From Campylobacter sp. CNRCH_2014_0184h (GTDB lineage: Bacteria > Campylobacterota > Campylobacteria > Campylobacterales > Campylobacteraceae), in NCBI RefSeq assembly GCF_025772985.1, contig NZ_JAKMTB010000001.1:248001-312000 (forward strand): 64,000 bases of DNA. The letters are read 5' to 3'. The translations under genes were made by a program, and so were the position numbers. The notes under the pieces were generated by a model, which was given only the letters and a program-made list of their open reading frames with translations, made no database searches and was not told the origin of the DNA. Below, piece after piece: positions 15,830-25,293 of this stretch; the stretch's first letter is position 1; the number at the start of each line of letters is the position of its first letter.

Positions 15830-16383
15830 AATATCAATTAAGATTTTGCGGTGAAGGTGGACAAGGGGTTATCACTGCAGGTGAAATTCTAGCTAAAGCT
15901 GCCATTAAAGAAGGGCGCAATGCTTTTAAAGCTTCTACTTATACTTCTCAAGTTAGAGGCGGACCAACTAAGGTTGATATTATCATTGATGAAAGTGAAA
16001 TCTTTTTTCCTTATGCAGTAGAAGGTGAAGTTAGTTTTATGCTTTCAACTGCTGATAAGGGTTATCATAGTTTCAAAGATGGTGTTTGTGATGGTGGAGT
16101 TATAGTTGTAGAGCCAAATTTAGTTCACCCAAGCAAAGAAGATTATGCTAGATGGAAAATTTTTGAAATTCCTATTATTACTATAGCTAAAGAAGAAGTA
16201 GGTAATGTAGCCACTCAATCAGTTGTTGCTTTAGCTATAGCTGCTTATATGAGCAAATGTATTGATATTGATGCATTAAAACAAACTATGCTTGATATGG
16301 TACCTGCAAAAACTAAAGAAGCAAATGCAAAAGCTTTTGATTTAGGTATAGAATACGCTAAAAAAGCACAAGTAGTTTCTTGA
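15826..16383 (+). CDS. oorC: 2-oxoglutarate:acceptor oxidoreductase, gamma subunit
   Basis: 185 residues; RFCGEGGQGVITAGEILAKA is the characteristic start of the 2-oxoacid:ferredoxin oxidoreductase gamma domain, which completes the CoA-binding part of the enzyme. Last gene of oorDABC. A perfect hairpin spans the end of the gene and the stop. In C. jejuni the next genes are small ORFs and the prenyl synthase; here those lie at 57.3 kb and ilvI follows instead, so a rearrangement separates the two organisms. Confidence 0.92.
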   Translation: MKYQLRFCGEGGQGVITAGEILAKAAIKEGRNAFKASTYTSQVRGGPTKVDIIIDESEIFFPYAVEGEVSFMLSTADKGYHSFKDGVCDGGVIVVEPNLVHPSKEDYARWKIFEIPIITIAKEEVGNVATQSVVALAIAAYMSKCIDIDALKQTMLDMVPAKTKEANAKAFDLGIEYAKKAQVVS

Positions 16384-16396
16384 TTTTTCAAGAAAC
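16375..16396 (+). terminator. hairpin overlapping the oorC stop
   Basis: GTTTCTTG (16375-16382) pairs perfectly with CAAGAAAC (16389-16396) around ATTTTT; the oorC TGA lies inside. Only a weak T-rich stretch follows, so this could be a leaky terminator or an mRNA 3'-end stabiliser. Confidence 0.45.
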
Positions 16397-16466
16397 TCTC
16401 CTTATAAAATAATATTTATTAAATTATCGTTATAATATTTTCCATTTTAAGCAAAAAGGTAAAATA

Positions 16467-18176
16467 ATGAAAGAGCTAAATGGCTCGCAAATGATTTGTG
16501 AAGCATTAAAAGAAGAAAATGTTAAAGTAGTTTTTGGTTATCCTGGTGGTGCGGCTTTAAATATTTATGATGAAATTTATAAGCAAACTCATTTTAAACA
16601 TATCCTAGTTAGACACGAGCAAGCAGCCTTACATAGTGCTGATGCTTATGCTAGAATGAGTGGTGAGGTTGGTGTGGCAGTAGTTACAAGTGGACCTGGT
16701 TTTACCAATACAGTTACAGGCTTGGCTACTGCTTATAGTGATTCTATACCTTTAGTTTTAATTTCAGCTCAAGTTGCAAATTCTTTAATAGGAACCGATG
16801 CTTTTCAAGAAATCGATGCTATAGGTATTTCAAGGCCTTGCGTAAAACATAATTATTTAGTAAAAAATATTGAAGAATTACCTAAAATTTTAAAAGAAGC
16901 TTTTTATATTGCAACAACAGGTAGAAAAGGGCCTGTGCATATTGATATACCTAAAGATGTTACTGCAGCTATAGGTAAATGGCATTATCCTAAAGAAATT
17001 TCTATGAAAACTTACAAGCCAACCTATAAAGGAAATATTAAGCAAATTAAAAAATTAGTAAGTTTGATTAAAAATGCTCAAAAACCTTTATTTTACCTAG
17101 GTGGAGGTTGTGTAGCTTCTAATGCTAGTGATGATTTAAGAGAATTAATTCATTTTTGTCAAATTCCTGCAGTTGAAACCTTGATGGCTCTAGGGACTTT
17201 AAGAAGTGATGATAAGCTTAATTTAAAAATGGCAGGTATGCATGGGAGCTATTGTGCAAATATTGCTTTAAGTGAGTGTGATTTGCTCATTGCTGTGGGT
17301 GCTAGGTTTGATGATAGGATTACTGGTAAAACAAGTGAGTTTGCCAAGGGTGCAAAAATCGTTCATATTGATATAGATCCAAGTTCTATTTCTAAAATCA
17401 TCGAAGCGCATTTTCCTATAGTTGGGGATATTAAAAGTGTTATTTTAGATACCTTAGAAGAATTAAAAAAAGAAAGTTTTGATAATACAAAATACCAAGA
17501 ATGGTTTAAAACTTTACAAAGATATCAGCAGTTATATCCTTTAATCTATGAAGATAGTGATGAAGTTTTAAAACCTCAATGGGTTATAGAAGAATGTGCT
17601 AGATTAGCTCCTGATGCAAGGATAATTACTGATGTAGGGCAACATCAAATGTGGGTAGCACAATTTTATCCTTTTAATTATGCAAGACAACTTGCAACAA
17701 GCGGTGGGCAAGGAACTATGGGTTATTCTTTACCAGCTGCACTTGGAGCTAAATTAGCTGTGGGTGAAGAAGTGGTGGTAAATTTCGTAGGCGATGGTTC
17801 TTTTTTAATGAATATCCAAGAACTAATGACAGCAAGTGCTTATGGAATTAAAGTGATTAATATCATTTTAAATAATTCTTTTTTAGGTATGGTAAGACAA
17901 TGGCAAAGTATGTTTTATAAAGAAAGATTTTCTAATACAGATTTAACAAGTCAACCTGATTTTATTACTATTGCTAAAGGTTTTCATTGCGAGGGTTGTA
18001 ATGTCTCTAACAAAGAAGAATTTCAAAAAGCTTTCAAAGCAGCCTTAGAATCTAAAAAAACTTACATTTTAAATGTGGCTATAGATCGTTATGAAGATGT
18101 ATTACCTATGGTGCCTGCAGGTGGAGCTATTTATAACATGATTTTACCTAGCTATAAAAACAAGGATAAAAAATGA
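16467..18176 (+). CDS. ilvI: acetolactate synthase, large (catalytic) subunit
   Basis: 569 residues of a ThDP-dependent enzyme: condenses two pyruvates, or pyruvate with 2-oxobutyrate, in isoleucine, valine and leucine synthesis. The N-terminal domain has VFGYPGGAALNIYDE and the catalytic Glu in RHEQAALH; the C-terminal domain has the GDGSFLMNIQELMTA motif for ThDP-Mg binding. RBS AAAAAGG before ATG 16467. Overlaps ilvH by 4 nt, matching the ilvI-ilvH-lpxD order known in C. jejuni. Confidence 0.95.
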   Translation: MKELNGSQMICEALKEENVKVVFGYPGGAALNIYDEIYKQTHFKHILVRHEQAALHSADAYARMSGEVGVAVVTSGPGFTNTVTGLATAYSDSIPLVLISAQVANSLIGTDAFQEIDAIGISRPCVKHNYLVKNIEELPKILKEAFYIATTGRKGPVHIDIPKDVTAAIGKWHYPKEISMKTYKPTYKGNIKQIKKLVSLIKNAQKPLFYLGGGCVASNASDDLRELIHFCQIPAVETLMALGTLRSDDKLNLKMAGMHGSYCANIALSECDLLIAVGARFDDRITGKTSEFAKGAKIVHIDIDPSSISKIIEAHFPIVGDIKSVILDTLEELKKESFDNTKYQEWFKTLQRYQQLYPLIYEDSDEVLKPQWVIEECARLAPDARIITDVGQHQMWVAQFYPFNYARQLATSGGQGTMGYSLPAALGAKLAVGEEVVVNFVGDGSFLMNIQELMTASAYGIKVINIILNNSFLGMVRQWQSMFYKERFSNTDLTSQPDFITIAKGFHCEGCNVSNKEEFQKAFKAALESKKTYILNVAIDRYEDVLPMVPAGGAIYNMILPSYKNKDKK

Positions 18177-18640
18177 AAAGAAGAGTAATTTCTGTCATTG
18201 TATTAAATGAGCATGGGGTATTATCACGCGTTGTTGGACTTTTTTCAGGACGTGGTTATAATATAGAATCTCTTACTGTTGCACCACTTGATGATAAAGA
18301 ATTCTCAAGGATAAATATCGTTACTTTAGGCGATGAAAAAGTTTTTGAGCAAATTATTAAACAACTTCATAAACTCATACCTACTTATAAAGTAATTGAT
18401 TCTAGTGATTTTATAGAAAAAGAAACAGCTTTGGTAAAGATTGCTTTAAATGAAAATTTTGCAGGCTTAGATGCTATATTAAAAGCTTATAATGGCAGTG
18501 TAACTTATAGTGATGATGAGTTTATTATGGTAATGGCAAGTGATGATGCAAAAAATATCGATAACTTTTTAAAAACTATGAAAAAGTATAATCCTATTAG
18601 TGTAGTTAGAAGTGGTTCTATTTTAATGGAGGTAAAATGA
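18173..18640 (+). CDS. ilvH: acetolactate synthase, small (regulatory) subunit
   Basis: 155 residues: an N-terminal ACT domain ([20 protein letters not shown] with the downstream [13 protein letters not shown]) that typically binds valine for feedback inhibition, followed by the ALS small-subunit C-terminal domain. Overlaps ilvI (4 nt) and lpxD (4 nt), so all three are translated from one transcript. Confidence 0.94.
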   Translation: MKRRVISVIVLNEHGVLSRVVGLFSGRGYNIESLTVAPLDDKEFSRINIVTLGDEKVFEQIIKQLHKLIPTYKVIDSSDFIEKETALVKIALNENFAGLDAILKAYNGSVTYSDDEFIMVMASDDAKNIDNFLKTMKKYNPISVVRSGSILMEVK

Positions 18641-19596
18641 AAATTAGTGAAATTGCTAAATTTTTAGGTATAGAATATTGTGGAGAAGATATAGAAATTA
18701 CAGCTTTAAATTCATTAAATAATGCAAGTTTTACTGAACTTAGTTATTGTGATGGAGAAAAAAACTCTAAAAAAATCGCAAGTAGTGGAGCTGGGGCTAT
18801 ATTGATCTCCAAAGAATTTGAAAATTTAGTTTCAAAAGATTGCATTAAGTTAGTCGTTGATAATCCACATTTATCTTTTGCGCTTTTAAGTAAGCTTTTT
18901 GCTAAACCTTTAATCTCTAGTGAAAAGAAAAATTCTAAAATCGCTAAAAGTGCTAAGATTATGCCAAATGTTTATATAGGCGAAAATGTCCAAATAGCTG
19001 ATCATGTAGTGATAATGGCAGGTGCTTATATAGGCGATAATGTAAGTATAGGTGAATATACTATAATCCATCCAAATGCTGTGATTTATAATGACACTAA
19101 AATAGGTAAAAAATGCCATTTGCTGGCAAATTGTGTTATAGGTAGTGATGGTTTTGGTTATGCGCATACAAAAAATGGCGAGCATTATAAGATTTATCAT
19201 AATGGAAATGTTATTTTAGAAGATTTTGTAGAAGTTGGAGCTTGTACGACTATTGATAGAGCAGTTTTTGAAAGTACTATCATAAAGCAAGGTACAAAGA
19301 TTGATAACCTCGTTCAAGTAGGACATAATTGTGAAATAGGGGAGAATTGTCTTATAGTAGCTCAAAGTGGAATTTCAGGCTCAAGTATTTTAGGTAAAAA
19401 TGTTACTATGGGTGGACAAAGTGCTACAAGCGGGCATTTAGAAATAGGAGATTTTGCAACCATAGCCGCAAGAGGCGGGGTCACTAAAAATTTAGAAGGT
19501 GCTAGGGTTTATGGTGGTTTTCCTATCATGCTTCAAAAAGATTGGCTAAAATTTCAAGCAAAAATTATCACAGCTTTTAGGGATAAACATGAGTAA
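18637..19596 (+). CDS. lpxD: UDP-3-O-acylglucosamine N-acyltransferase
   Basis: 319 residues. Adds the N-linked hydroxyacyl chain in lipid A synthesis, in the cytoplasm. The N-terminal uridine-binding domain is followed from about residue 100 by left-handed beta-helix hexapeptide repeats ([21 protein letters not shown] and so on). The catalytic His lies in VGHNCEIG; an alpha-helical tail closes the protein. Starts within the ilvH stop. Confidence 0.93.
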   Translation: MKISEIAKFLGIEYCGEDIEITALNSLNNASFTELSYCDGEKNSKKIASSGAGAILISKEFENLVSKDCIKLVVDNPHLSFALLSKLFAKPLISSEKKNSKIAKSAKIMPNVYIGENVQIADHVVIMAGAYIGDNVSIGEYTIIHPNAVIYNDTKIGKKCHLLANCVIGSDGFGYAHTKNGEHYKIYHNGNVILEDFVEVGACTTIDRAVFESTIIKQGTKIDNLVQVGHNCEIGENCLIVAQSGISGSSILGKNVTMGGQSATSGHLEIGDFATIAARGGVTKNLEGARVYGGFPIMLQKDWLKFQAKIITAFRDKHE

Positions 19597-19813
19597 AAAA
19601 GTATTTAAAACTATAGAATTACATGGTAGTAAAAGTGGAGAAATAAGCCTTTGTAATCTTTCTAATCCTTATGGTATAGGAAGCAATGATGTCTTAAGTA
19701 TAGGTGTGGCTTTAAAAAAGGAAAATGGAATAGATTGGAAAGTTCATATTCCTTATGAAAATTTAAAAGATCTTATCCTAGCACTTCAAGAAATAGAAAA
19801 AAGCAAAGCCTAG
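19589..19813 (+). CDS. conserved small protein of unknown function
   Basis: 74 residues, soluble, no motif recognised. It overlaps lpxD by 8 nt with an ATG start, so is probably co-translated. The sequence ([18 protein letters not shown] start, acidic end) is compatible with a small alpha/beta fold. Its stop lies within the hairpin shared with the convergent ccsBA gene. Confidence 0.6.
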   Translation: MSKKVFKTIELHGSKSGEISLCNLSNPYGIGSNDVLSIGVALKKENGIDWKVHIPYENLKDLILALQEIEKSKA

Positions 19814-19827
19814 TTTAGAAACTAGGC
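19808..19827 (-). terminator. hairpin shared by convergent genes
   Basis: GCCTAGTTT (19808-19816) pairs with AAACTAGGC (19819-19827). It contains the stop codons of both convergent genes. On the minus strand it is followed by a T-rich run (CTTTGCTTTTTT), so it should terminate the mcc-type operon. Confidence 0.65.
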
Positions 19828-22514
19828 GTATTTAAATCCCGTTTTCTTCCTGCGCTAATAATTAAAACAAAATTAAGCACAATCAAAACATATATAAAAG
19901 TTGGTATAGGAAAAGCATCGCCATTTGCATAAGAATGAAGCCCAGAGAGATAAAAATTTACTCCAAAATAAGTCATTAATATACTATAAAAGGCTAAAAC
20001 ACTAGCACTTGCAAAAACAAAAATAAAATAAGTTTTGAAAATAAATCTTAAATGTAATACCATGGTATAAACTACAATAGAAATCAAAGCCCAAGTTTCT
20101 TTTGGATCCCAACCCCAATATCTTCCCCAGCTTTCATTAGCCCAAACTCCGCCTAAAAAATTTCCTATCGTAAGCATTGCAAGTCCTATTATCATAGACA
20201 TTTCATTAACGCAGTGTAGTTTGGTGATGTTTAAATCTATATTTTTATTTTTATCCCTTAAAGCAAAAAGAATTAAACTCAAAATCCCTATAATAAAACA
20301 AAGTGCTAAAAATCCATAGCTTGCTGTTATAATCGATACATGAATATTAAGCCAATATGATTTTAAAACAGGTATTAGATTTCCAATTTGAGGATCCATA
20401 AAGCCAAGATGAGCTACAAAAAGTGAAATACCTGCTAAAAAGCTCGCACCACATAAAGCTAAGAGTGATTTTTTAAAAAATATCACAGCGCTTATCGCAC
20501 AAGCAAAAGCTATGTAAATCATACTTTCATAAGCATTGCTCCAAGGAGCATGCCCACCTACATACCAACGAATGATTAAAGCTAGCGCATGTATGATTAC
20601 ACACATACTTAAAATGATGTAAAAAAATTTATACACAAAGGCAGATAAAGAAATATTTTTTAATATAGTATAAAAACTTAAAAAGAAAAACACTAACGCA
20701 AAGCTAATATAAACAAAAGTTAGATTATCAAAGATATTATAATGATTAAGCAATATTTCAAGATCTAATCTTTCTTTTGGCGGTAAAACACTGCTTCCAT
20801 AATGATTTTGAAAGTCTTTTAAAGATTGTAAAATTTCATTTACATCTTGCCATTGATTATTTTCAATACCATTGCGAACTTGTAAAAAATAGCTAACTAA
20901 AAGCATTTGTAAACGCTCTACATCTTCTTTTGCAAAAGGTAAAATTTGCACCGGAGAATACCACTTTAAACTTTGCTCATTAATATCAGGAAAAATAGTT
21001 AAAGCTTGACCACTATAAATATAATATGCATGATTTATTTTTTCATCTAAGGCTAGCAAATCTTTATCAAAGCTAGTTCTTAGTGAGGGCTTTTTGCGGT
21101 TAGCTTCCTCAACATAATTACTAAGTTTATATACCCCATTATCAAACACATCATCAAATGCTATGTATTTTTCATTTATATCTGCGCCTATTAATTCTCT
21201 TAGCTTGCTTGTTTTTGTAGCTATCATTTTGATTTTTCTAAATTCTTTAGGATAAATCATCATTGCTAGAAAAATTTGATCATAGTGAAGATTTAAAAAT
21301 TTTTCTTTTTGAGTGATTTTATAAATAAATTCCATTGCCAAAGTATCTAAAGGTTTGATTCTACCATTATGATCTTGCACAAGTAATTTTGCAAAATTTA
21401 AAGAATGTTCATAGGAATTTTTTTGCAAATTCGAGATTAAATTTAAAATTTCATTTTTATTTTCTTGTGCAAAAAGTGGAGTTTGTAAATTTGCAAAAAG
21501 CAAAATAAACAATACAAAACTTTGGCCTTTTTTTAAATAAACACTTAAACGATGAAATCTTGAGTTTTTGTCAAATAAAACCCATAAAAATCCTAAAATT
21601 AATAAAGTATAACCTATATAAGTAGGAATTTTACCAGGATCTTTATTGACTGAAAGTATGGTGCCTTTCTCATCTTGATCATAAGAGCTTTGAAAAAATC
21701 TATATCCACCATAATCAAGAACATTATTCATAAAAATATCATAATCTAACTCAATATTGTTTTGCTTATCTATGATTTGAATTTTTGAAGTATAAGAAGA
21801 TGGACTCATAGAGCCTAAATAACGCTCTAGTATAAAATCTTTTAAGTGTAATGCAAAAGGAAGTTTGATTTCTTTGGGCCCCCAATTGATAGTAAAGTCT
21901 TTTCCCTGTAAGTTAAAATGCACTACTTGTTTGTTTGTAAAATTTGGATTTAAGATTATTTGTGTATTTGCTTTTTGATAATTAATGTTTAATTTTAAGC
22001 TAGCAGGTGTGATAGAGTCTTTTTGTGGAGTGTATTTGATAGAGCTTATGATTAATTTTTCGCCATTTAAGTCTATAGTTTTTTCAAAATGCTTTTGAGT
22101 TAGTGGGGTAAAGCTAATAGGAAATTCAAAACTAGCATTAGTATCAAAATCAGTAATTTTTATAAATTCTTCTCTAGTAACTATGGTGTTAGAATTTTGA
22201 TTTTCTCTTATATGCATTCCACCTTCTAAGCCAAAATATCTAGTAAGTCCAGCACCGATTAAAATCACTATAAAAGATAAATGCAAAAGCAAGATAGAGT
22301 ATTTTTTCTTTTGAAAAAGCTTGTTATAAAATATCACTCCGATTAAATTTAAACCTAGTAATAAATGCAACATATCAAACCAAGCATTATTATAAATCAA
22401 AGCTTTAGCTGCGCTAATACCAAAATCATTTTCTATAAAGGTCGCCACAGCACAAGCTATGGCGTATATGCTCATTAGTAAAAAACTCATCGCAAAAGAA
22501 AAAAAATACTGCAT
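19815..22514 (-). CDS. ccsA1: cytochrome c haem lyase CcsBA, probably dedicated to the MccA-type cytochrome
   Basis: 899-residue fusion of ResB/CcsB (N-terminal half, four membrane helices plus a large periplasmic loop with WGPKEIKLP) and ResC/CcsA (C-terminal half, about residues 600-890). The WWD haem-handling motif WGRYWGWDPKETW lies at about 796-808. System II lyases carry haem across the membrane and attach it to cysteines of apocytochromes. In Wolinella, MccA needs its own lyase (CcsA1), and a lyase gene is found beside known mccA genes; its position here as last gene of the mccA operon argues for that role. A general housekeeping CcsBA is the alternative if no other copy exists elsewhere. 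Confidence 0.8.
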   Translation of the reverse strand: MQYFFSFAMSFLLMSIYAIACAVATFIENDFGISAAKALIYNNAWFDMLHLLLGLNLIGVIFYNKLFQKKKYSILLLHLSFIVILIGAGLTRYFGLEGGMHIRENQNSNTIVTREEFIKITDFDTNASFEFPISFTPLTQKHFEKTIDLNGEKLIISSIKYTPQKDSITPASLKLNINYQKANTQIILNPNFTNKQVVHFNLQGKDFTINWGPKEIKLPFALHLKDFILERYLGSMSPSSYTSKIQIIDKQNNIELDYDIFMNNVLDYGGYRFFQSSYDQDEKGTILSVNKDPGKIPTYIGYTLLILGFLWVLFDKNSRFHRLSVYLKKGQSFVLFILLFANLQTPLFAQENKNEILNLISNLQKNSYEHSLNFAKLLVQDHNGRIKPLDTLAMEFIYKITQKEKFLNLHYDQIFLAMMIYPKEFRKIKMIATKTSKLRELIGADINEKYIAFDDVFDNGVYKLSNYVEEANRKKPSLRTSFDKDLLALDEKINHAYYIYSGQALTIFPDINEQSLKWYSPVQILPFAKEDVERLQMLLVSYFLQVRNGIENNQWQDVNEILQSLKDFQNHYGSSVLPPKERLDLEILLNHYNIFDNLTFVYISFALVFFFLSFYTILKNISLSAFVYKFFYIILSMCVIIHALALIIRWYVGGHAPWSNAYESMIYIAFACAISAVIFFKKSLLALCGASFLAGISLFVAHLGFMDPQIGNLIPVLKSYWLNIHVSIITASYGFLALCFIIGILSLILFALRDKNKNIDLNITKLHCVNEMSMIIGLAMLTIGNFLGGVWANESWGRYWGWDPKETWALISIVVYTMVLHLRFIFKTYFIFVFASASVLAFYSILMTYFGVNFYLSGLHSYANGDAFPIPTFIYVLIVLNFVLIISAGRKRDLNTPSF

Positions 22515-22523
22515 TTTTAACCT

Positions 22524-23123
22524 TTAAATATTATTTTCTTTATAAAAATGTATAAGTTTTTGCGCTATGGTTGCTTCGTCTAAATTTTGATTTTCTTTTT
22601 GGTTTAAAAACTCCATTGTAGCGCTTAATCTTTTTGCACTAATAAAACCAGGGTAATTTAACAAAGTTTGGCTGTTTTTGTTTAAAATTACAATAGTAGG
22701 GGTGGCCACTATATCATAAATACTAGAAAGTTCAGCTGTGCTTAAGTCACTTTTATGGTTTTTATAAAATGTATGAATTTTTTTATAGCTTATATTTATA
22801 TAATATGAGCTGTATTTGTCTTTTATAAGTTCTTGTATTTTTTTATCATTTTTAATTTCTTCTTTTAATTTATCACAATATAAGCAGTGATTTGCGCTAA
22901 AAATGATTAAAATATTTTTATCATCACTTTTTATATTTGTATTATCTTTAAATAAATGAGCTATTTCTTCATAAGATTTTTTATCTAAATCATTTGCTTT
23001 TTGCAAATTTTCTTTAGAAAATTGTGTGCCATTTGAGATTAAATTAGAATCAAGTTTTTCTTCATTAGAACATGCTATAAAAAAAATACTTAAAAAACTA
23101 AGTGTGAGTATTGTTTTAAACAT
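22524..23123 (-). CDS. thioredoxin-like lipoprotein
   Basis: 199 residues. Lipobox FIAC with Cys18 as lipidation site; the thioredoxin-like domain has Cys80-Leu-Tyr-Cys83 (NHCLYCDKL) and cis-Pro142 (VATPTIVI). Membrane-tethered periplasmic thioredoxins of the SoxW/ResA/CcmG kind keep apocytochrome haem-binding cysteines reduced or handle sulfur-compound disulfides. It lies 9 nt upstream of the CcsBA gene and behind two multihaem cytochrome genes, so a cytochrome-maturation role, perhaps for the widely spaced CX17CH cysteines, is a reasonable inference. The CLYC active site is not the classical CGPC. Confidence 0.75.
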   Translation of the reverse strand: MFKTILTLSFLSIFFIACSNEEKLDSNLISNGTQFSKENLQKANDLDKKSYEEIAHLFKDNTNIKSDDKNILIIFSANHCLYCDKLKEEIKNDKKIQELIKDKYSSYYINISYKKIHTFYKNHKSDLSTAELSSIYDIVATPTIVILNKNSQTLLNYPGFISAKRLSATMEFLNQKENQNLDEATIAQKLIHFYKENNI

Positions 23124-23152
23124 TTAAAATCCTTGAAAAAGTTAGGAAAAGT

Positions 23153-23179
23153 CCTTATTCGCTATTATAGCGAATAAGG
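23153..23179 (-). terminator. intercistronic hairpin within the mcc operon
   Basis: A 12-bp perfect stem (23153-23164 with 23168-23179, loop TTA) immediately after the stop of the cytochrome b/c gene. On the minus strand it is followed by ACTTTTCC, so it is at best a partial terminator; it could lower expression of the maturation genes relative to the structural genes or protect the upstream mRNA. Confidence 0.6.
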
Positions 23180-25246
23180 TTATAAGATAGTGTTAAAGAA
23201 AGTATAAAGCATTAAAAATAAAAACACCAAACCAGTGATTAGCATTGCAAATCCTGCAAGTTTAGCTAGCCATTGATATGCTTTGAAATTACTTTTATTT
23301 TCATATAAAGTGTTTAATTTTCCACTTTCTTTTAAGCGTTTATACCATACGCTTCTTTCTTGTTTAATCTCTTCTTCACTAACATTTCCTGAGAAAATCA
23401 CCATATCCATAGGGAAGCGATCTGCTCTAAAATGTGTATTAAAGAAGTGAATTGCAAAAATAAATCCTGTAGCAAGTAAAGCTTCATCAGAGTGAAGTAG
23501 GGTTGCTAAGTTGATTGCTTCACCTGGTAAAAATTTACCAAAGAAAGCAGGAAACCATAAAATAAGCCCTGAAATACCAATGATAAACATACCCCAAAAT
23601 ACTGCTAGATAATCAAATTTTTCCCAATAAGTCCAGCGGTCAAATTGTGGTCTTGGCCCAAAACCAAAGAACCATTTAAAATGATCTTTCATATCTTTAA
23701 AATCTTGCCAATTTGGCATTAAAGAATCAGGCCCAAAAGTAGCTTTTAAAACTTTCATAAAGCTTATTTTACCAGTGATTGGATCCCTTGCTACATCACG
23801 GCGTTTCCAATTTACAATGATGATTTCTCCAATGTGAGAGAAAAATACTGCAAACATTACTATGGCTGAAATATGATGTATGGTTGCTGCATTAATGATA
23901 TCTCCACCCATTAAATCAATCATAGGTTTAGCCCACGCTGAATCATAGAATTTTTGCGGTAAGCCTGAGAATGCAAGACCCAAAAAGCTAGCTGCCATAA
24001 AGAAATGCTGAATTCTATGGAAAGTGCTAAATCTTCTTACTCTTACTTTATCTTCATGTGCTGCTTTTCTTGCTTCTTTCCATTCTTTAGGATATTTTAT
24101 ACGCATAGCAATTAAACGCAAGCACCAAAGTATAGTATGAGCTCCAAAGAAAACAAACACAGAAATCACTAAAATAGTCATAAATATATAAGCACCATGT
24201 AATCCAGGATATTTTTCGCCATCGCTATGATCAGCATGTGCCATCCAATTTGCGAAATTTTCATTTGCATTTGGGTGACATGATTTGCAAGTTTGAACAC
24301 GGTTAATTGGCGAGAGAGTTGAGCTTCTTTCACTTGATTTTAAAATATTGTGTTTACCATGACAATCAGAACAAGTAGCAACACTTGGAGTTTCACCTGG
24401 AGTGCTTAAAAACATACCTTTACCATGGAAAGTCATATAAAAAGTCGTGCTTTTTTGTTTATGGCATTGCGCGCATTTTTGATCGACTAATTGTTTTTGT
24501 GAATAAATTCCTGAATGTTTTGGGGTAACATGAATAGAGTGACAAGTCGCACAAGATGGTTTTTCTTTTTTCTTTTGCATATCTTGAGCAGGTAAGAATT
24601 TTTCTACTCCATGAGCGCTTTTTGCCAAAGCATTACTTGCTTTTTCATGGCAAGTTGCGCATTTTTGATTGATTAAGTTTTTACTTGCTGCAATATCAGC
24701 TCTAATGCCTTTACCTTTTTGAGCATGACAATCACGACAAGATGGGGTATTGCTAAATTTAAATCTTGAGTGGATAGTATCTTTAAATTCGATAATTTCT
24801 TTAGCTTTTTCCCATTTAACTGTGTCTATTTTTTCAACTTTTCTACCTGAAGTTATCCATGATTCAATGCCATCAAGCATTACAACAGAGTTTTTATAGC
24901 CAAGTTCTATAGCAACTGCGGCAGCTTGAGAAGCTTCAAATCTAAAACGATTTAAACCATAAAATACTAAATTTGCATTTTTATCATTAGGTAATAAATT
25001 TTGCCAATTTTCCACATAGGTTGATATGGAATTAGGTATATAGCCATTAGCTTGTCTATCTTGCTCTGAATTGACATCAAAAAAATAAGTATTGTTTTGA
25101 TCTAGCATTTCTTGAGCTTGCGCTAAGCTAATGCTTTTTACACCTTCTATTGAGCCTATTTCTCCATTAGCCTCAGCAAAAATAAATCCTGATGGCATAA
25201 AAAGAGTAAAAAGGACAATAAAAAGTCGAGTGATTAAATTTTTCAA
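23180..25246 (-). CDS. rhodanese-like/hexahaem cytochrome c/cytochrome b fusion (probable quinol dehydrogenase)
   Basis: 688 residues in three parts. A signal peptide (about 1-24) leads to a rhodanese-fold domain (about 35-137) whose active-site loop reads VFYGLNRFR, with no Cys, so it should lack sulfurtransferase activity. A hexahaem c region follows, with CXXCH at 170, 196, 232, 258, 292 and 320. The C-terminal membrane domain (about 350-688) resembles di-haem cytochrome b561/formate dehydrogenase gamma, with His residues in several helices (for example TIHHISAIVMF and ALLATGFIFAIHFFNTH). Expected role: oxidise menaquinol in the membrane and pass electrons through the periplasmic haems to the MccA-type reductase encoded just upstream. 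The partner assignment is inferred. Confidence 0.78.
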   Translation of the reverse strand: MKNLITRLFIVLFTLFMPSGFIFAEANGEIGSIEGVKSISLAQAQEMLDQNNTYFFDVNSEQDRQANGYIPNSISTYVENWQNLLPNDKNANLVFYGLNRFRFEASQAAAVAIELGYKNSVVMLDGIESWITSGRKVEKIDTVKWEKAKEIIEFKDTIHSRFKFSNTPSCRDCHAQKGKGIRADIAASKNLINQKCATCHEKASNALAKSAHGVEKFLPAQDMQKKKEKPSCATCHSIHVTPKHSGIYSQKQLVDQKCAQCHKQKSTTFYMTFHGKGMFLSTPGETPSVATCSDCHGKHNILKSSERSSTLSPINRVQTCKSCHPNANENFANWMAHADHSDGEKYPGLHGAYIFMTILVISVFVFFGAHTILWCLRLIAMRIKYPKEWKEARKAAHEDKVRVRRFSTFHRIQHFFMAASFLGLAFSGLPQKFYDSAWAKPMIDLMGGDIINAATIHHISAIVMFAVFFSHIGEIIIVNWKRRDVARDPITGKISFMKVLKATFGPDSLMPNWQDFKDMKDHFKWFFGFGPRPQFDRWTYWEKFDYLAVFWGMFIIGISGLILWFPAFFGKFLPGEAINLATLLHSDEALLATGFIFAIHFFNTHFRADRFPMDMVIFSGNVSEEEIKQERSVWYKRLKESGKLNTLYENKSNFKAYQWLAKLAGFAMLITGLVFLFLMLYTFFNTIL

Positions 25247-25263
25247 GACTAGCTCCTTATTTT

Positions 25264-25288
25264 AAGGAAGAATTTTTCATTCTTCCTT
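25264..25288 (-). terminator. intercistronic hairpin between mccA and the cytochrome b/c gene
   Basis: AAGGAAGAAT (25264-25273) pairs with ATTCTTCCTT (25279-25288). It sits between the mccA stop (25294) and the downstream RBS (TAAGGAG). No U-tract follows on the minus strand, so an mRNA processing or stabilising hairpin is more likely than a terminator. Confidence 0.45.
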
Positions 25289-25293
25289 TGTTT

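Noticed and set aside
23180-25246. Functional rhodanese sulfurtransferase in the cytochrome fusion
   Set aside because: The catalytic Cys is absent, so an active sulfurtransferase is not supported.
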